Shown here piece after piece: positions 11,701 to 26,200 of a DNA stretch of 64,000 bases (positions within the stretch are counted from its first letter, which is position 1; each line of letters opens with the position of its first letter). Source of the DNA: Onchocerca lupi (taxonomy: Eukaryota > Nematoda > Chromadorea > Rhabditida > Onchocercidae). The notes under the pieces are model-generated. The model was not told where the DNA came from. It did not search any database and was given only the letters and a program-made list of their open reading frames with translations. The stretch is taken from positions 140,461 through 204,460 of the forward strand of contig JAOVVO010000059.1 of assembly GCA_028564675.1 (NCBI GenBank), given 5' to 3'. The translations under genes were made by a program, and so were the position numbers.

Positions 11701-13320
11701 GTTGTTGTTAAACCCATTTTGTTGGTTTTTTTGATTTCCATCATTTTCTGTGATTTTCGATGCTACAATATCATTTTTTATTTGTGAAAAAATTTAGAAA
11801 AAAATTGAAATTTCATGAAAATTAAATATAAAAAGGAATTTGAAGGAAATAAAGATCGTTTTTCTTATAAAAAAATTTTTTTTGATTTTCATAAAATTTA
11901 TGACTATAGAGTGAAAATTTTTATCGATTATTGAATAAAAATCTTTGAGGAAGTTTTTTCAAAATTTTTCTTCAAGAAAGTTTCCATTAGAAAGAATTTC
12001 TTTTTTTTTTTTAGGAAATTTCAATTTTTTGCAAATTTTTTCAAAATTTCAAACTTGATAGAAAGAAAATCGAAAACTAACACGTTTTATTTCCATTGCA
12101 TATTTGAGTATTCTATCAATGGCAAAAAAGGCATACAATGATCCAAGGATGATTAATGATTTTATTGATTGTTCATTTTCTGGTACCTCAAAAGCCTAAA
12201 AATTCGTTCCTTTTTTGATTAATCAAATTTCTGAATAGAATTATTAGTTGGGGCAAAATTGGTGATAAATTAGAAATTAAAAATTATTCAAAAACTTGAA
12301 ATTCGAAATTTTTACCCGTGGTAACATGATAAAAATGACGGAACCCGAAAGTGCACCAATACCGAGAGCTACCAGAAAGGTCATGATACGGTCGTAAAAT
12401 TTTTTATTCAGCAACGGTACAAATAAAATGCATAATGGTGATGCAAATGCTGAGATTGTTACAATTATCATACCAATACCCCATGCTATAATTTAATTAA
12501 TTATTTTAAAATTTTCAAAATAATTTATCATTTTAATTTTTAAATTTTATTTTTTTTGCAATTTTCATTTGCAAAAATTTGATTTAATTTTAATTATTCA
12601 AATACCAATTTTAATTATGAAAGTTACATATTTTATGCGTAACATGTATAGATTTATATTGATTGTATTTTTTTTTCTTATAATTCTTAAAATTATCAGT
12701 TTTTTTTTTAAAAGAATTTTATCTCATTCAAGTTATTATTCTTTTATCTTTAATTTAACACTAATCTGAAATAGTGAAATAGTTAAAAGCTATATTAGTA
12801 GTAGGAAATATGAAAATCTAAAGAAAAAGTATGGCGCATGAAATCAATATATCAAATTATTATCAGTTTATCAGTAGAGAATATCAAGATATCACCAAAA
12901 ACACAATACTTTGCCATGCTTCAGGTTTCTGTTCCATCGAATGAGTATGATTGAGTGGATACGAATTCATCATTAATTGATCCATGAGAATAACAATGAT
13001 CAGCTACAATTAAATAGCAATTCGAGAATTAGAATTGATCAGAATTTGATTAAATTGATCGAAATTGATTAAATTAATCGAAAGTGAAATTAATCAAAAA
13101 TTGATCAATTCAATAGCAATTCGAGAATATTTTAGAGTCTAAAAACAGCCATTTTTTCTATAAAATGAACCAACCAAAGTTAAAAATTGAAACAACTTTG
13201 GTATTTTCTACTGTCAAGAAGTATTACAAATTAAATAAATCAAACATCACAAATCAAAAATAACCTCGATTAAAATTTGCACAATAAAGCCAATCAATAA
13301 AATGATCAATATGGCACTTT
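8731..13320 (-). CDS. ZIP (SLC39, LIV-1/ZIP14-like) family membrane protein with altered metal site
   Basis: Exons on the minus strand: 13265-13320, 12910-13003, 12316-12485, 12082-12195, 11640-11762, 11452-11496, 11163-11309, 10418-10643, 9765-9955 and 8731-8880 (stop); about 437 residues, first exon unresolved. ZIP carriers move Zn, Fe or Mn into the cytosol. Family hallmarks in order: AWQTWGIGMIIVTI (TM1), IMTFLVALGIGALSGS (TM2), SLYAFFAIDRILK (TM3), a hydrophilic cytosolic loop (11.1-11.8 kb), FGSSANNFVDGMSNG (TM4), QQFPQELGTLAILAQSG (TM5), LYVFLGTLIPEMREA, and a last TM before the C-terminus. The usual HNxxDG and EExPHELGD motifs read NNxxDG and QQxPQELGT, and the TM2 HLIP motif reads IMLP. 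The fold is secure; transport of metal is doubtful. The acceptor at 10644 is TTTTAAG. Confidence 0.82.
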
Positions 13321-14107
13321 CTTTTAGAAAAAACTTTAAATTTTAATTTAATTTGAAATTACACTTAAAGATGTACATTAGTTCCAATATTTTCAAAATC
13401 ACAAAAATTTAAAATATCTTAGTATTTAAGGACTTCTTTTCTTCTTTTCAAATGACAAAATAGAAGAAAGAATTTCATTATTAATTATTTCAATTTAGAA
13501 AAAAATTTCGTTCACAAATGAATTAAGTGATTGTGAAAAGATTATTATTGATCATTGAAAAATACATGACCAAACTTTCATTAATTTATCGAAGTGAGGT
13601 GAAGGAAGGAGGGAATTCAATAAAAAAAATATTCAAAAAAGTTTCGAAAAAAAAATCGTTTAAATATTACTTAAATATTTAATTTAGAAGCATATAATTA
13701 TACTTAACAATATTAATTAAATAATAATAGTAATTGGACTAATAATTAGATAGAAAGATAGACAGTTACAATTCATGCAACTTTTAATATTCATATGTAA
13801 ATTTTTTCCCGAAACTTTTGATTTCTTGAAAATTTAAATTTGTTTACATAATTTTAGTATTATATAACCCGAAAATAGAACTGTTATTATAAATATTTTA
13901 CGAAACGATGGGGCAATTAATTTTGAGAGAAATGATCAATGATCAAAAAGATTGGCATTATATATTTCATGACAATAATATAAATATGACACACCTAATT
14001 TAATCTCGCTGATTTTTGACCTTTTCTCATGAAACTTGTAAAATACAGAATGCAAAATTTCCTATTGCTTCATAACATATTTACATGAAATAATAATAAA
14101 AAAAAAA

Positions 14108-14126
14108 ATATATATATATATATATA
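14108..14126. repeat. (TA)n microsatellite
   Basis: An uninterrupted TA dinucleotide run of about nine units follows an A run. Confidence 0.9.
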
Positions 14127-14474
14127 AATAACTACAAAACATAAAAATTTATTTGCAAATGTATTCGAATTAATACATAGTTTTGTTTTTAAATATTTCA
14201 TAATTTTCCGCAAAATTTCATTATTTTTTTTCTAGTATTTCGTAATTTTCAACAATATTTCATAATTTTTTCGAAATATTTCATAATTTCCCAAATTCTG
14301 AAACATTTACAAGAATATTTAATGCTTGATAGTAATTTGATAATATACAAGAATAATCAAATGTTTATTTCAGAGAATTTTGAGTTAACATGACACGAAT
14401 ACTGTCATATTCTGCAAATTCCGCAAACATGATCTTTCTTATTAGAAATTTTCATTTTATAAATACTAATTATA

Positions 14475-15030
14475 CGACTAGCTGAACTAATCTAAATTAA
14501 TAATAGTTTTATGGGAGCATAATTAGGTCGAAAACATTGGAAAAGAAGGATTATTATAAATTGTCCATCAATCAATAATTTAATAATTAACCACTAATTA
14601 CTACATCATAAAGTATGATTGGAATCATAAATTAAAGTAACAATGATCATTTGGACTTGGACAGCATAAAATTGATAATATGATTAGTTGGACTGGTCTA
14701 AATTATAAGATATGATCAGAATTATTAATTAAATTAACAATAATCATTAGAATTGTTTTAAACTAATTATTATAATAAGCTATCCCATTAATTGATAATT
14801 TAGAATATTAATTATTGTTTTATTTTTATGATTTCAATCGTATCGGAATCATGAATTAAATCAACAATAATCTATCATAAATTAAATCAACAATAATAAA
14901 AAAAGAAATCAAAATTAAATCAACAATAATTCTTGTAATAGAAGCATAAAATTAACAGTATGATTAGCTGAACTGATCTAAATCATAAGATATGATCGAA
15001 AATTATAAATTAAATTAACAATGATTGCTG
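14475..15030. repeat. Diverged tandem duplication, unit about 280 bp, with shorter internal copies
   Basis: A block beginning AGCATAAAATTGATAATATG at about 14662 returns at about 14945 with GATTAGYTGRACTGRTCTAAAT and AAGATATGATC preserved. A shorter ATAAATTAAATYAACAATRAT motif occurs at least six times in the interval. Confidence 0.65.
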
Positions 15031-17216
15031 AATTGGAAATATAAAAATTTATTATTTCATTTCTAAATTTACAATCTTTGATCGCTTTTTATAAATAAAA
15101 AATGTATAATTCATTCTAGCAATATTTATAGTATGTCAGAGTAATGCAAATAAATGTTGAATAGTTTGAAATGATTTGTTGTAAAATAAATATTGTGCTT
15201 TCACGAATAGGAAAAAAAAAAAAAAAAAAAGAAAGTAACAAAGATCACATTTTATTCTTTCGTATTTTCAGAAATCAGTTTTAATTACGGATATATTTAT
15301 CTTATTATTGTTGTTTTATTCAAAATTAAGATTGTAAAGTTAGTTGGATGATGAAAATGTAACAGAACGATTAAACTTTCAATTTCTAATAAATTTGAAA
15401 TTTGAAAGAAATGGATATTTCGAATTTCTATCATTTTTTCAAATGCTAAAGATTTCACGAACCAAATAATTATAGTATAATAAAATAAGATTATTGATAT
15501 GAATTTATCGATACAAATTAAATATGATAGGTTCTTTGTCAATTATTGATATATTAATTTGTAAAATCATTGATTTGTTGATGAAAAATGAAATGTGATA
15601 AGTATCTTTATAAATCAAATTTAGCAATATTTAATTTGGAAAGATCATTTCATATTTTCTTTCTAAATGATGATTACTCTGCTAAGTTCCCATCAATTGC
15701 AAAGTTTGATTTATAGTTCTCGCATTGAAATTTTTCAAATTCTATATCTAGTGTCAAGTAATTGTCAACTTTTCAATAACCAAATATTCAACAATCAATA
15801 ATCATCTAATTCCCTTACCTGTAATAGTATTCCAAATTCTGGGAATTTTTCATTATTATTTCAGACCTTCAAAAAGAAAAGACATTAGAAATCATTTTTT
15901 TTTTTTTTTTCATTATTTCTAGAATGAACATAAAAATGGGAAATTCTTCACTTTGAACATTTTCGATGTTGTCTCATAAGACGCCGCAACCTGAAGATTC
16001 AAGTTTTTTTTTTTCTTTAACGGATTATATGAAACTGACCACTTAATTTTATCATTAAAAAGCTTTGTCATATTTGTTGATCTAAAAGTCTAAAAAAAAA
16101 ATAAGCTCTGATCAAAGCAATATTTTATTAATTGGCTTAACTGATTGGACAAACTAAACAATAAAGGATGAATTAAAAGAATGGTAAACAGTAGTAATTA
16201 TAAATAAAACTTATGATAATAATTAGATATTAGATGAATTTCTCGAAGTTTTACAAAGAGTTGTAATTGAAAATAAGCAACTATAAACTTTAAAACATAT
16301 GGAAGCTAATTTTCAACCGAAAGTTACACCATAATAAAACCTACTGCATTGTAACAGTAAGATTCATTGAATAAGCTATATTTTGAAACTGTAAACTGCA
16401 TTTCAAGCACCTAATTTTTAGAAATTTCTGCCAACCCCTCCGATTCGCATTTTTAACTATTTTTTAAATAGAAATTTTAAACTTTTCTCAAAGAAATATC
16501 CCTCAGTTTCACAATATTAATAGCGCGATGAATTTTCACACTGCTATTTTCCACTCATATTGTTGTGATCAAAAGCGATGAAACAAAAGAATAGTTGAAA
16601 TATAAAGTTCTGAAGCATATAGTCCATGAACAATTGTGAGATCTAAAAGCTATATATAAAAGACGACAAACTTCCCGTATAGAGCAAAACTCTCATTTGT
16701 TTTTAAAACAGATTAAAAACAAAATTTTAAATGAATTTGAAAATTGCAAACATATCAGAAAAAAACAATCAGTTTATGAAAATTTCAATTCAAAAATTAG
16801 TTTAATTATACTAACAATAAGTCTAGCCTTCTCGATTTGAAACAGACTAAAATTCAAGTTTTCGATTAAAGTTACGAATAAAATATATATGCAACTAAGA
16901 AGGCTAGAAAGTCTTGAATGATCTTATATTTGCACCGTAACAATTACCCGCAATTATTCATCGCAAAGATCGTGAAAAATGGATATTCTACATAAAGAAA
17001 AAGGATTATTTATAGATATCTGCACGAAATTTCACATAAAGCTAAAATGACAAAAATTCAAAAACATTTCAAAATGAAATAATTTCTATGATTAAGAAAT
17101 ATCATTTTTAAATTTCTGATCTTTTATCAATAGGAATTTAGCAAAGAAACACTAAGGAATGCATTTCATACGAATCTATTCTACATTATGCACATAATTT
17201 TAGATAAAATTCCAGT

Positions 17217-20200
17217 TCATTTGCGTTTTTTATTTCTGCGACGAAAACCTGCACCATTTTTGCGAGTATTATCATCATTATTGTTATATCTATAACTCGT
17301 ATAACCTAAAAATCAATAATGATTAATGATTATTATGATGATTATGATTATATATTCTCTATGAACAGGGAGTTCACTAGAGTTCAATTATCATAATATC
17401 ATCACTTCAACATCTTATTTATCCATTCTGAAAGAATACATTCAACAAGAATATCAAGAACTTCATGATATTTGCGAATAGCAAGAGCTTCGTGAATTTG
17501 TGAAAATTTGCTTTCAAATATGAAAATAAAGAAATACTGGAAATATTTCAAACATCACCTCGATCGTTAAAGTGACGCTCTTCACTTCCACCATGTATAT
17601 TGTCTGCTGCCGATAATGGTGGTAAAGCTCCACGTCTTGGCTTTGGCCTAATAACTGATTTCCGTTCATTGTTTTGTTTCTTGTGACGTAATTGATTTTC
17701 TATTATCGCTGACATTGACCGATCTTTTATTATTCGCGTACTGGCCTATAAATGAAGGTGAAGAAGTTATGATATTTGTTACTGAGAAATCAAATGAAGC
17801 AGATTTTAAATTATAGTCAATAAAAGGACTAATGTGGATAGAACCGTTCATTAAAGTTTATTTGTGTTTTAGAACAAGTAGGATGAAGCAATAATAATAT
17901 GAAATAAAATTAAAAAAATTCCGCCTAAAACAAAGCAAAAGTTGTGGCTAAATTAAAATTTGAATAAATCATACCACAAAAATTGCATTCTGTTCAGATG
18001 TCTCTAAAAGGTTATCATTGATTGGTTCTTGAATTGTCCCACTGTTTATATTAGAAATGCCTGAAAAATAAAGTCCATATTTTTGAATTTTATTTCATGA
18101 ATTTTTCTAATATCACGCAATAAAAAATTTTTTGCCACTAGAAATATTCAAAAATGGCGCAAAATTTGTGGAATTTCTAGTGATCACATTTCGTAATTTC
18201 CCCCGTATGTATTTCCAAATCTAGCTCGCTACAGTTCTCATACTGCCTCATCAAAATATGAAATGGATAAATAAATTATGGTAAAAAAATAAAGGACAGT
18301 GGTGTTTGCATTTAAAAGTGAGAGAAAATGCAGCTCAAGCCAAAAGATTAGCTGACTTTGATTTGTTATTTGAAAAATTTGGACGAAACAGCAAATTTGA
18401 TATTGAGAAACTAGAAATCGACTAGCAAACACTTTAGTTCTGAATGCTTCATTAATATAAAAGTACAAAAATAAATAAATAAATAGATAAATAAAATGAA
18501 TTGAAGAGAAAAGTGACATCAACGTTCGCCGATCGATCTTCACTGGTTTCTCAGATTTGCACAATAATATGGTGCACCGTCTCCAATATTTTGATTTCGA
18601 TTCCACTCATGATAATTTCTTAAGAAATTTTATTTTGAAACCATGATGGTTTTAATTTTGCGAGTATTTTCTCGAAAAAGCTTTCTTAAATTGTGTTCCA
18701 CAGTATATTTGAGATACATTATCTATCCCGTATATCTATGTACATTCCTTGAATCTAAATATATTTCAATGAATGATTAGTTGCTACATTCCACATTTCT
18801 TTCAATATATCGCCAATTCATCCCTATTTCTTGATTCGGATAGATTCCCAGAAATGATTTATTATGACTGAATTAAAAATCTGCATATTTCGCTCAAGAT
18901 TTCGACTTCCTTTTTTCTTCTATGCCCAAATCCATTGTTGTTTGTAATTCCTTTCCATATTAGCATTAAGGTTATTTTTTCTCCACTTTTAACATGCGAT
19001 TCATTTGTTATCTCAGCAATCTTCGATTTCTCACTGCTATTATTTAATGTCTTCGCATGATTAATTTTTGACAATTCATTCTGTCCATTGCTGTTATGCA
19101 TTTTACAAAGATGTTTTCAATAACAGTTTAAAATGTTTTTGAAATGTAGCTTTTGTCATTCCATTCCATTTCATATACTATTCGCTGATGTCCTAGAACA
19201 ACAGTTTTGCTATAACTTCCAGCTAATACAGAAGCGAAAATTCCAAGTCAATAAAAGAATTTAAAAATGCAAAAACTAAAAGGGAAAAAGAGAAAGTCAG
19301 TAGTTCTATAAACAACAAATCTACATCACGCATATAAAAAGACAAATGCAATGATTCGAAGACTGCCAGAATGCAGAAAATACACCTTTATGTAAATTTT
19401 TGTCCAGTCGTATCTACAATAATATGTTAATATGATAGTCTGTTAAAATTTCATTACCAATGTAAGGATAATAGATGACTTCAGTTGATCGACAGCGGAG
19501 AGAAACAGCAGTCTATATGCAACTTGCTATTAGTGCTTCAAATAATAAATGATGCATAAACGATTCAGAGAGGAATAAAGCATCAAAGACTATTTCACTT
19601 GAAAACAAGATAAAAATTGCGTAAAAGTGCAATTAAAGAAAGATATAGAAATTTAATATTTTTTTCTTTTTCTCACTAATCAGAAGTAAATACAACAGAA
19701 TTTAAACACAACAGAACTTCAATTTAAAATAAATGAAATCCTTCAACTACATATACAAGACTTCGAATTTCGATAAAAAATTTGCAAATTTGAAGTTACT
19801 TTAAAAATAAGTTTAAAATTATGGAAATACATACCGATCATTTTATTTGTTTCACATTCAGGATTTGAAACGGCGGGTGTTTGGACAGAACAATCGTTCA
19901 TCTCTGCTGAAGCTAACCGTTGGTCAGAATCAGAAACAGCAGAAAGCTGCTCAAAGGACGGCTTATTATCTACCGTTTTCTCTCTTGCATCTTGATCCTG
20001 CAATGAAATGCGTTTGCAATTCCATTTACTTAAGTTGACTTTTAATGCAAAATAAGAATCGAATCCTCAAATTCTATTAACATTCTCCCAAATAGTTGGC
20101 AATCTTGAATTGAACAATACCATCAAATTATATCTATTTAGTACCTTAATAATTTAAGGTTTAACATGTCCTTGAATTCCTACTTTCGATATTTGCATCA

Positions 20201-23200
20201 AAACCCTTTGAAAAAAAAAAGAAAAAAAAAAAACGTATTTATTGGAATTCCAATGTCTCACCAACAAAGCTTTATTGGTAATTTCATCAAATGCCGGACC
20301 AAGTTTCATTCTTCCCAATTCAATATGAAAATTAGTCAACTGCACCAACAATATTCTCAAATAAGACGGCAACTGCAATGAATATATTAAATTTAGTGAA
20401 GTTCAATTCAACTTTATATGCCCAAAAGTTCTAATAAACTAAAATCTCACTGAAAATTGATGACCACTATTAGATATCATTTCACTAAAAATATTAACAA
20501 ACCCCAGTAATTTGGTTTGCAAGAATAATCGCCGCAACATAAAGTTGGACCAATTGTGTCTGAACACGTATTTCACGATTGATGTTCACATTACCTAGCG
20601 TCGACCTTGGATCTCTGCAAAAAAGTATCTCACTGCTAAATGCCGTTATTCTTACAAAAAAACTTGCTGGAAAATAAAACCGAAGTCACTTTTTTATCCA
20701 TAGTCCCTAATACTGCGATTAAAAACACATTTGAAGTTACAAAAATTTTGAATGGATGAAACCAGGACAATATTATAGAGAAAGCAGAATATAAATATAA
20801 GGTTTCAGAATAGCTATACTCAACATTAGTATTTTAGCGAAATTGAAAATATGCTATGGAATGTGCAATTTCGATAATTTAATATTTACCGTAACTTTTA
20901 GATGATTCGAACCATGCAATTAAATCAAAAAAGAAGTTAAATAAAGTAAATATTGACAATGCTATATTATAATTACTAATCGATAATGTTTATAACTTCA
21001 CTTACTTGATTTCAACTTTGTGTTTTATATAGCTTCTACGCAAATCGATTATTTCCTTTTGTATATGATCTTTTGCAAGTTCACAAAATAATTTCAACAA
21101 TTTCACTGCCACCTGAAAGTAAAGTAAACAATACTATTATCTAAAATGATGATAAGTCATACTGGTCAAAATGAAGTTTCCAAAAACTGATACCATGCAA
21201 CAAAAGGACGAAACAGTTGATTTATGGGAATTCGAATTCGAATTTGTTTTGTCTCATAATAATACAACTTCATTAACATCAAAAGATTGTTACAATTATT
21301 GAAGCCTACTTGATTTTCGATTTCCAAAACACTAAATGGTATCGCAGTCAGATCTTCTGTACTTTTTGTATCGTAATATATTGCACAAATTACAGCTTCT
21401 TGGATCAGTAGCAATGGTTCAATTAGTCGAAGTCCTAGAAATAGACATTCACAATTTTATTTTAGAAGTTGAAGAAATTGTTGAAGCATATCAACCAGAA
21501 ACTTGTAAATTATAATATTTATAGGTTTTCGTGCATATGCTTTAACATAAATAAAATTTCAAAACTATTATAAACAATGTCAATTTAATTGAAAAATACT
21601 TAGCAAACAAGTCGAAAATTTATCGATGAAACATTTAAAGCATATTACATAGAAATCTATGATGAACCCGAATTATAAATTGAACAATTCAAATATTTTC
21701 CAAAAATTCAAATTAGAATTGAACTGTCTTGACTGAAAAAAAAAAAAATGAATAGCGAACCATAAAATGAACTTTCCGAAATCTCTGTAAGCAAAGGCAT
21801 TGTTTGACGTGACAGATCGATTTGATTAGTGATTACTTTAATAACTTCTACTAAACCACCTATTTTGTAACTTGGAAAGTTATTATGATCTCGAATAACG
21901 TCGACAAGTGCACCCGAAATATCACATCCAGCGATACTTACTGACGTTGAAAACCCTGGAGATGATTTCCATTTTAAGTTATAGCACATGCCAAATTTGA
22001 ATATATTAAGTAAAAAGTGCATATTTTTGAGAGGATCCATGTTGGCGAAAAATTTATTGAATTATAAATCCTTACCATCTTCCATTATATCTAAGGCCAG
22101 TTCGGGATGAATAGCTGCCAACTCAAAAAGTTTTCGCAGGAGACTACGACCAGAAATATCGTTATCATCTGAATCAATTTTCACTGCTCTCAGTGTTTGT
22201 CTCTTTTCCTCCTTCAAGGCCTCGTAAAGCAACGATGGGATCTGAATTTTGAAACTCCTTTAACTACTTAAAAAAAAACTTCTAGTGTAAATATTTAGCA
22301 TTTTAGCAACTAAAACATCAATTTTTGATTTTCAATTTAATTATTAAATTAAACAAATTACATTTCAGTAGCAAAAAACACTTCGGAAAACCTCTGTCTG
22401 GACTCTAAAATAGCTCAGAATATTTCAGCGCCGCAATTTTAATTTTATTTTAAACGACAATTCAAAAATTTCAACAAAATAAACAATAAAATCAAATATG
22501 TAATACACTGACCTCCTTCTTGTAAGATGTGAGGCATTTGTGAAACCAAGAAGTCATAGCATATCTGTAAGTCCATAACGATTTATCAAAGCAAGTGAGC
22601 AAACTATCAAATGCATCTGTCTCAATAACCAAGCCATCTTCTAAAACAAAGAGTAATCTCAAAAAGAAAAGAAAAACTACATAAAACCTTGCAGCTGCAA
22701 ATTTATCAATGAAAGTGATATCATAACTGACTTTGATCAACAAAACTATCATAAAAAACTTAAAGCATGCCTTTAAGCCGTTCACCCAGTAATCGTAAGC
22801 AGTCTTCGCAAGAACTGACAAGCGCATAATCGTCTTTATTTTCATTTATTAAGTTCAGTAAAATCGAAATAAACTGCAGGATTGAGACTCCAGAACTGTT
22901 ATTGACTACAACTTCGTTTTTAGTCAGTTTTATACCTGGAAACTCAGTTTGATAAAAAATAAAAAAACTATCGCACAAAAGAGCATTATTTTTAGCTATC
23001 GAGATATAACATTGATGCTACTGAAACAGCAAAGCTAATCAACCACAACTGTTTTGGTTGACTTAGGAAATGCCACATAAATATCAAGTATTTGCTAATT
23101 ACTACTTTTTCTTGCATGGATTTTGACATACAGAAATAATTAGAAGGTAACGACAGGATTTAAAATAGTGAAAAGGGAAGTGTCAGATGATACTTTCTTA

Positions 23201-26200
23201 CCTTTTTCAGCTTTCCAGATTATTGGAATATGTTTTGCGCTAACAGATGTTAATAATTTTCTTCCAATTTCCACTGCAATTTCTTGATAAAATGTTTGCT
23301 TTAGTGCAGGCAAAACAAGATGATTCAAAATGAGAGATCCATCTATAAGGGCAAAATCAAGAATGCCACCAAAAAGTGCTGCAGAAGCTTCTGTACTGTC
23401 GTTTCCTTCCTTTTCTGCAACAATTTAAACATGATGATTCTATTCATCCTTGATTCTTATAACAAAACGAAAGCAGGAATCTGGAAATAATTGAAATCAC
23501 TTGAAATCACTCAAGGCTTCAGTGTGGTAAACCTTACAAAGCTTTCTATTCCAAATATATTTTACTATCATGTGTTAGCTTTAGCAGAATATCAAACACT
23601 GATACGAATTTGGATAATTGAAATTCAAACTGGCTCAAAAATAAGGATGACCTGCTTCGTTTTTTCCATCCTTTAATAATGCATGACGCTCTCGACACAG
23701 TGCTGCACAAATATAAACGAAATTTCGGCGTTTTGCATCAGATTGCATGGATGACCGATCGACAGTCAAAATATGTCTTAAATCAAGAAAAACGTTGCGA
23801 CATACAACAAAATTGTTTAAGATTTTAATGTGACAGGAAGTAATTTTTATCCTAAATTACTTCCACACTATAAATTTTAGAATGAAAAAACTTGTCATTT
23901 ATAAATTGCAAATTACCTCAGTACAAGCATCAAAATTGGTGTTTTACGCTTAGTACTACTGTCCTCAAATACTGCTTCCAATTCAATGTTGCAGTATTCA
24001 GGTAGTTTACGCAAAATCTGCAAAGAACTGATAATTGAATAAAAAAAAAAATTATTTAAAAAATCTGAAGCTGGTATTTAAAAATGTACAACGTACTCTG
24101 ATAAGGTTTGGTACCATCAATATATTCTCCAAACACTGTAGAAAGAGTGATATTAATGTATCGATAGGTGAAATCATTAGAAGCCACGCAACCTGCAAAA
24201 GAACTGTAAAGTAAGCATTTCTTGAACACCATAACTCTTAATTAATTTCACAAATAATTAAATTTCAGGTTTCAAATCGGAGTGGATTCTTATCTCAGAC
24301 AATGATTCAAGAAATATGCGGAATAAATGTTTCATAAGAATAAAAATGCATCGAATGAGTAATGTATAAACATATATAATTAACACCAACCTCATCAACT
24401 GCTTTCTCCAATTTAACTTGATTCGTATGAAGTTGCGCGTGATCCTCAAGATAATTGAAGAGATTTTTCATGTCTTCGTCGAAATTCTGAATATAAAAAC
24501 TTTTATGAGCTCGGATATTTAATATAAAAAAAGAAATGACAATCAACACTGCAAGAGCGAAATAAAACCATAGGCTATCTCATTCGAGTTACTACGAATA
24601 TTGGACATTAAACATACCATGCTTTCACCGATAATTTAATGTAGCATGTTTCCCATAAAATATTACATAAGATGTTTGTTCATTCGCATTCGCTGATTCG
24701 GTATCAGCGATCCAAAACTCCAAATATTGGTAAATTCTTTGTAAAAATAAGTTATTTGAATTTCTTTTCTAAATTCAGGACGAAATACCTGATAGAATTT
24801 TTTGAAAGTCTTTAGATTGCCATTTACTTCTCGGAATTCTCCATAAAAATAGGTCATTATTGTACCCCAATCCTTGCAACTACATGCAATGCATTTCAGA
24901 ACTTTCAAAAATTCACCAGCAACACGACAGTCGACTATCCCTTGTACCATGGGCAAAACAGTGCATGCTCTGCAAATTGTGATTACATTTCCTCTAAAAT
25001 ATTAAATATAATTAAGATGAAGTCAATTAATCCATCTAATCATCTAAGGTAATAATTTTACAATATAGTGCTACTATACATAAGATATAATTAAGTACTT
25101 GTTTCTTGAAAACACTGTTATTCGCGATAATCAATCCTCAATAAATATTCTAAAAGCAGATAAAAAATACTTTTTAAAAAGAGCAAAATCAACTTTTCCG
25201 GTTAAATCGAATTCAACAAGTTTACGCATTTCAAATATGTCAAAATCGTTGGCTATAATTTGATTAATGAGTTTCTCTACAGCTTCTGTGAATTTTTTGG
25301 CACTTTCTTTAGCATCAATTTCCTGCAAAATAAAATTAATCTAATTACGAATGATAACTGACACATATAATATTTCCTTGATAAAACAATAAATATAACT
25401 AAAACTTGAAATGATTTACTAATATTAACCCCCATATTCAGAGTCTCTGATGCAGCGAACAAGAAGGTGTTGTATGCAAAAACTGAATTCGTTTCCTTAT
25501 TGAATGTTCTCTGTAAATTTGTAAATATTGAGTATATATCCGAAAATTTTCCAAAAATATTCAAATGAAATCAACTAACTGACTGCTTAAGAAAAGCCCC
25601 TTTTACCTGTCCATACATTTCCAAAACTGCTTTTGGCAATTTCTTTTTCAAACCATCTAATCCTGAAATGTTTTTCGCAATTTGTATTAATTATAAGGAG
25701 AGAATGCAACTCAGTCATAAATATTTCCTTCAAATTTTCACTCACCTGTTCCAATCAAAAGTTGTAGAGAAGCGTCATAAATCCTATCAAATTCGCCTAC
25801 TTCATCCAATGAAAATAAATGCGGAATGGATCTAAAATTTGAAATGGGAATCAAAGAATTTCACACTTAATGAACCAAATGTTTTGGAGAAAATTCTCTT
25901 GAGTGATTTGAATAAACTTGAATAATCATTTGGATTTTTTAAAATAAATTTATTATTTAATATTAAGTAGAGATCTGTTCAAAACAAACACAATATAAAA
26001 GACCTGATATCATATATTGTGTGAAAAAGAAAAAGGCAATTGGAAAGCACATCTGCGAGTTTTTCTCCGCTACATTTGCCATACAATTCCCATGACTCCT
26101 TAGTCTTCAGATTGACATTTACACTGCAAAAATTGTTCAAATTCTTGAAAAACTTCATCTGTAACTTATGCTGGAGCAATATTATTACAAAAGAAAGAGT

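Larger units (their letters stand above)
13321..17216. other. 3.9 kb intergenic region, no gene seen
   Basis: Only scattered A/T-rich sequence, a dinucleotide tract and diverged duplications are visible. The missing first exon and promoter of the ZIP-family gene should lie in its left part, but no ATG-bearing exon with matching phase could be chosen. Confidence 0.5.
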
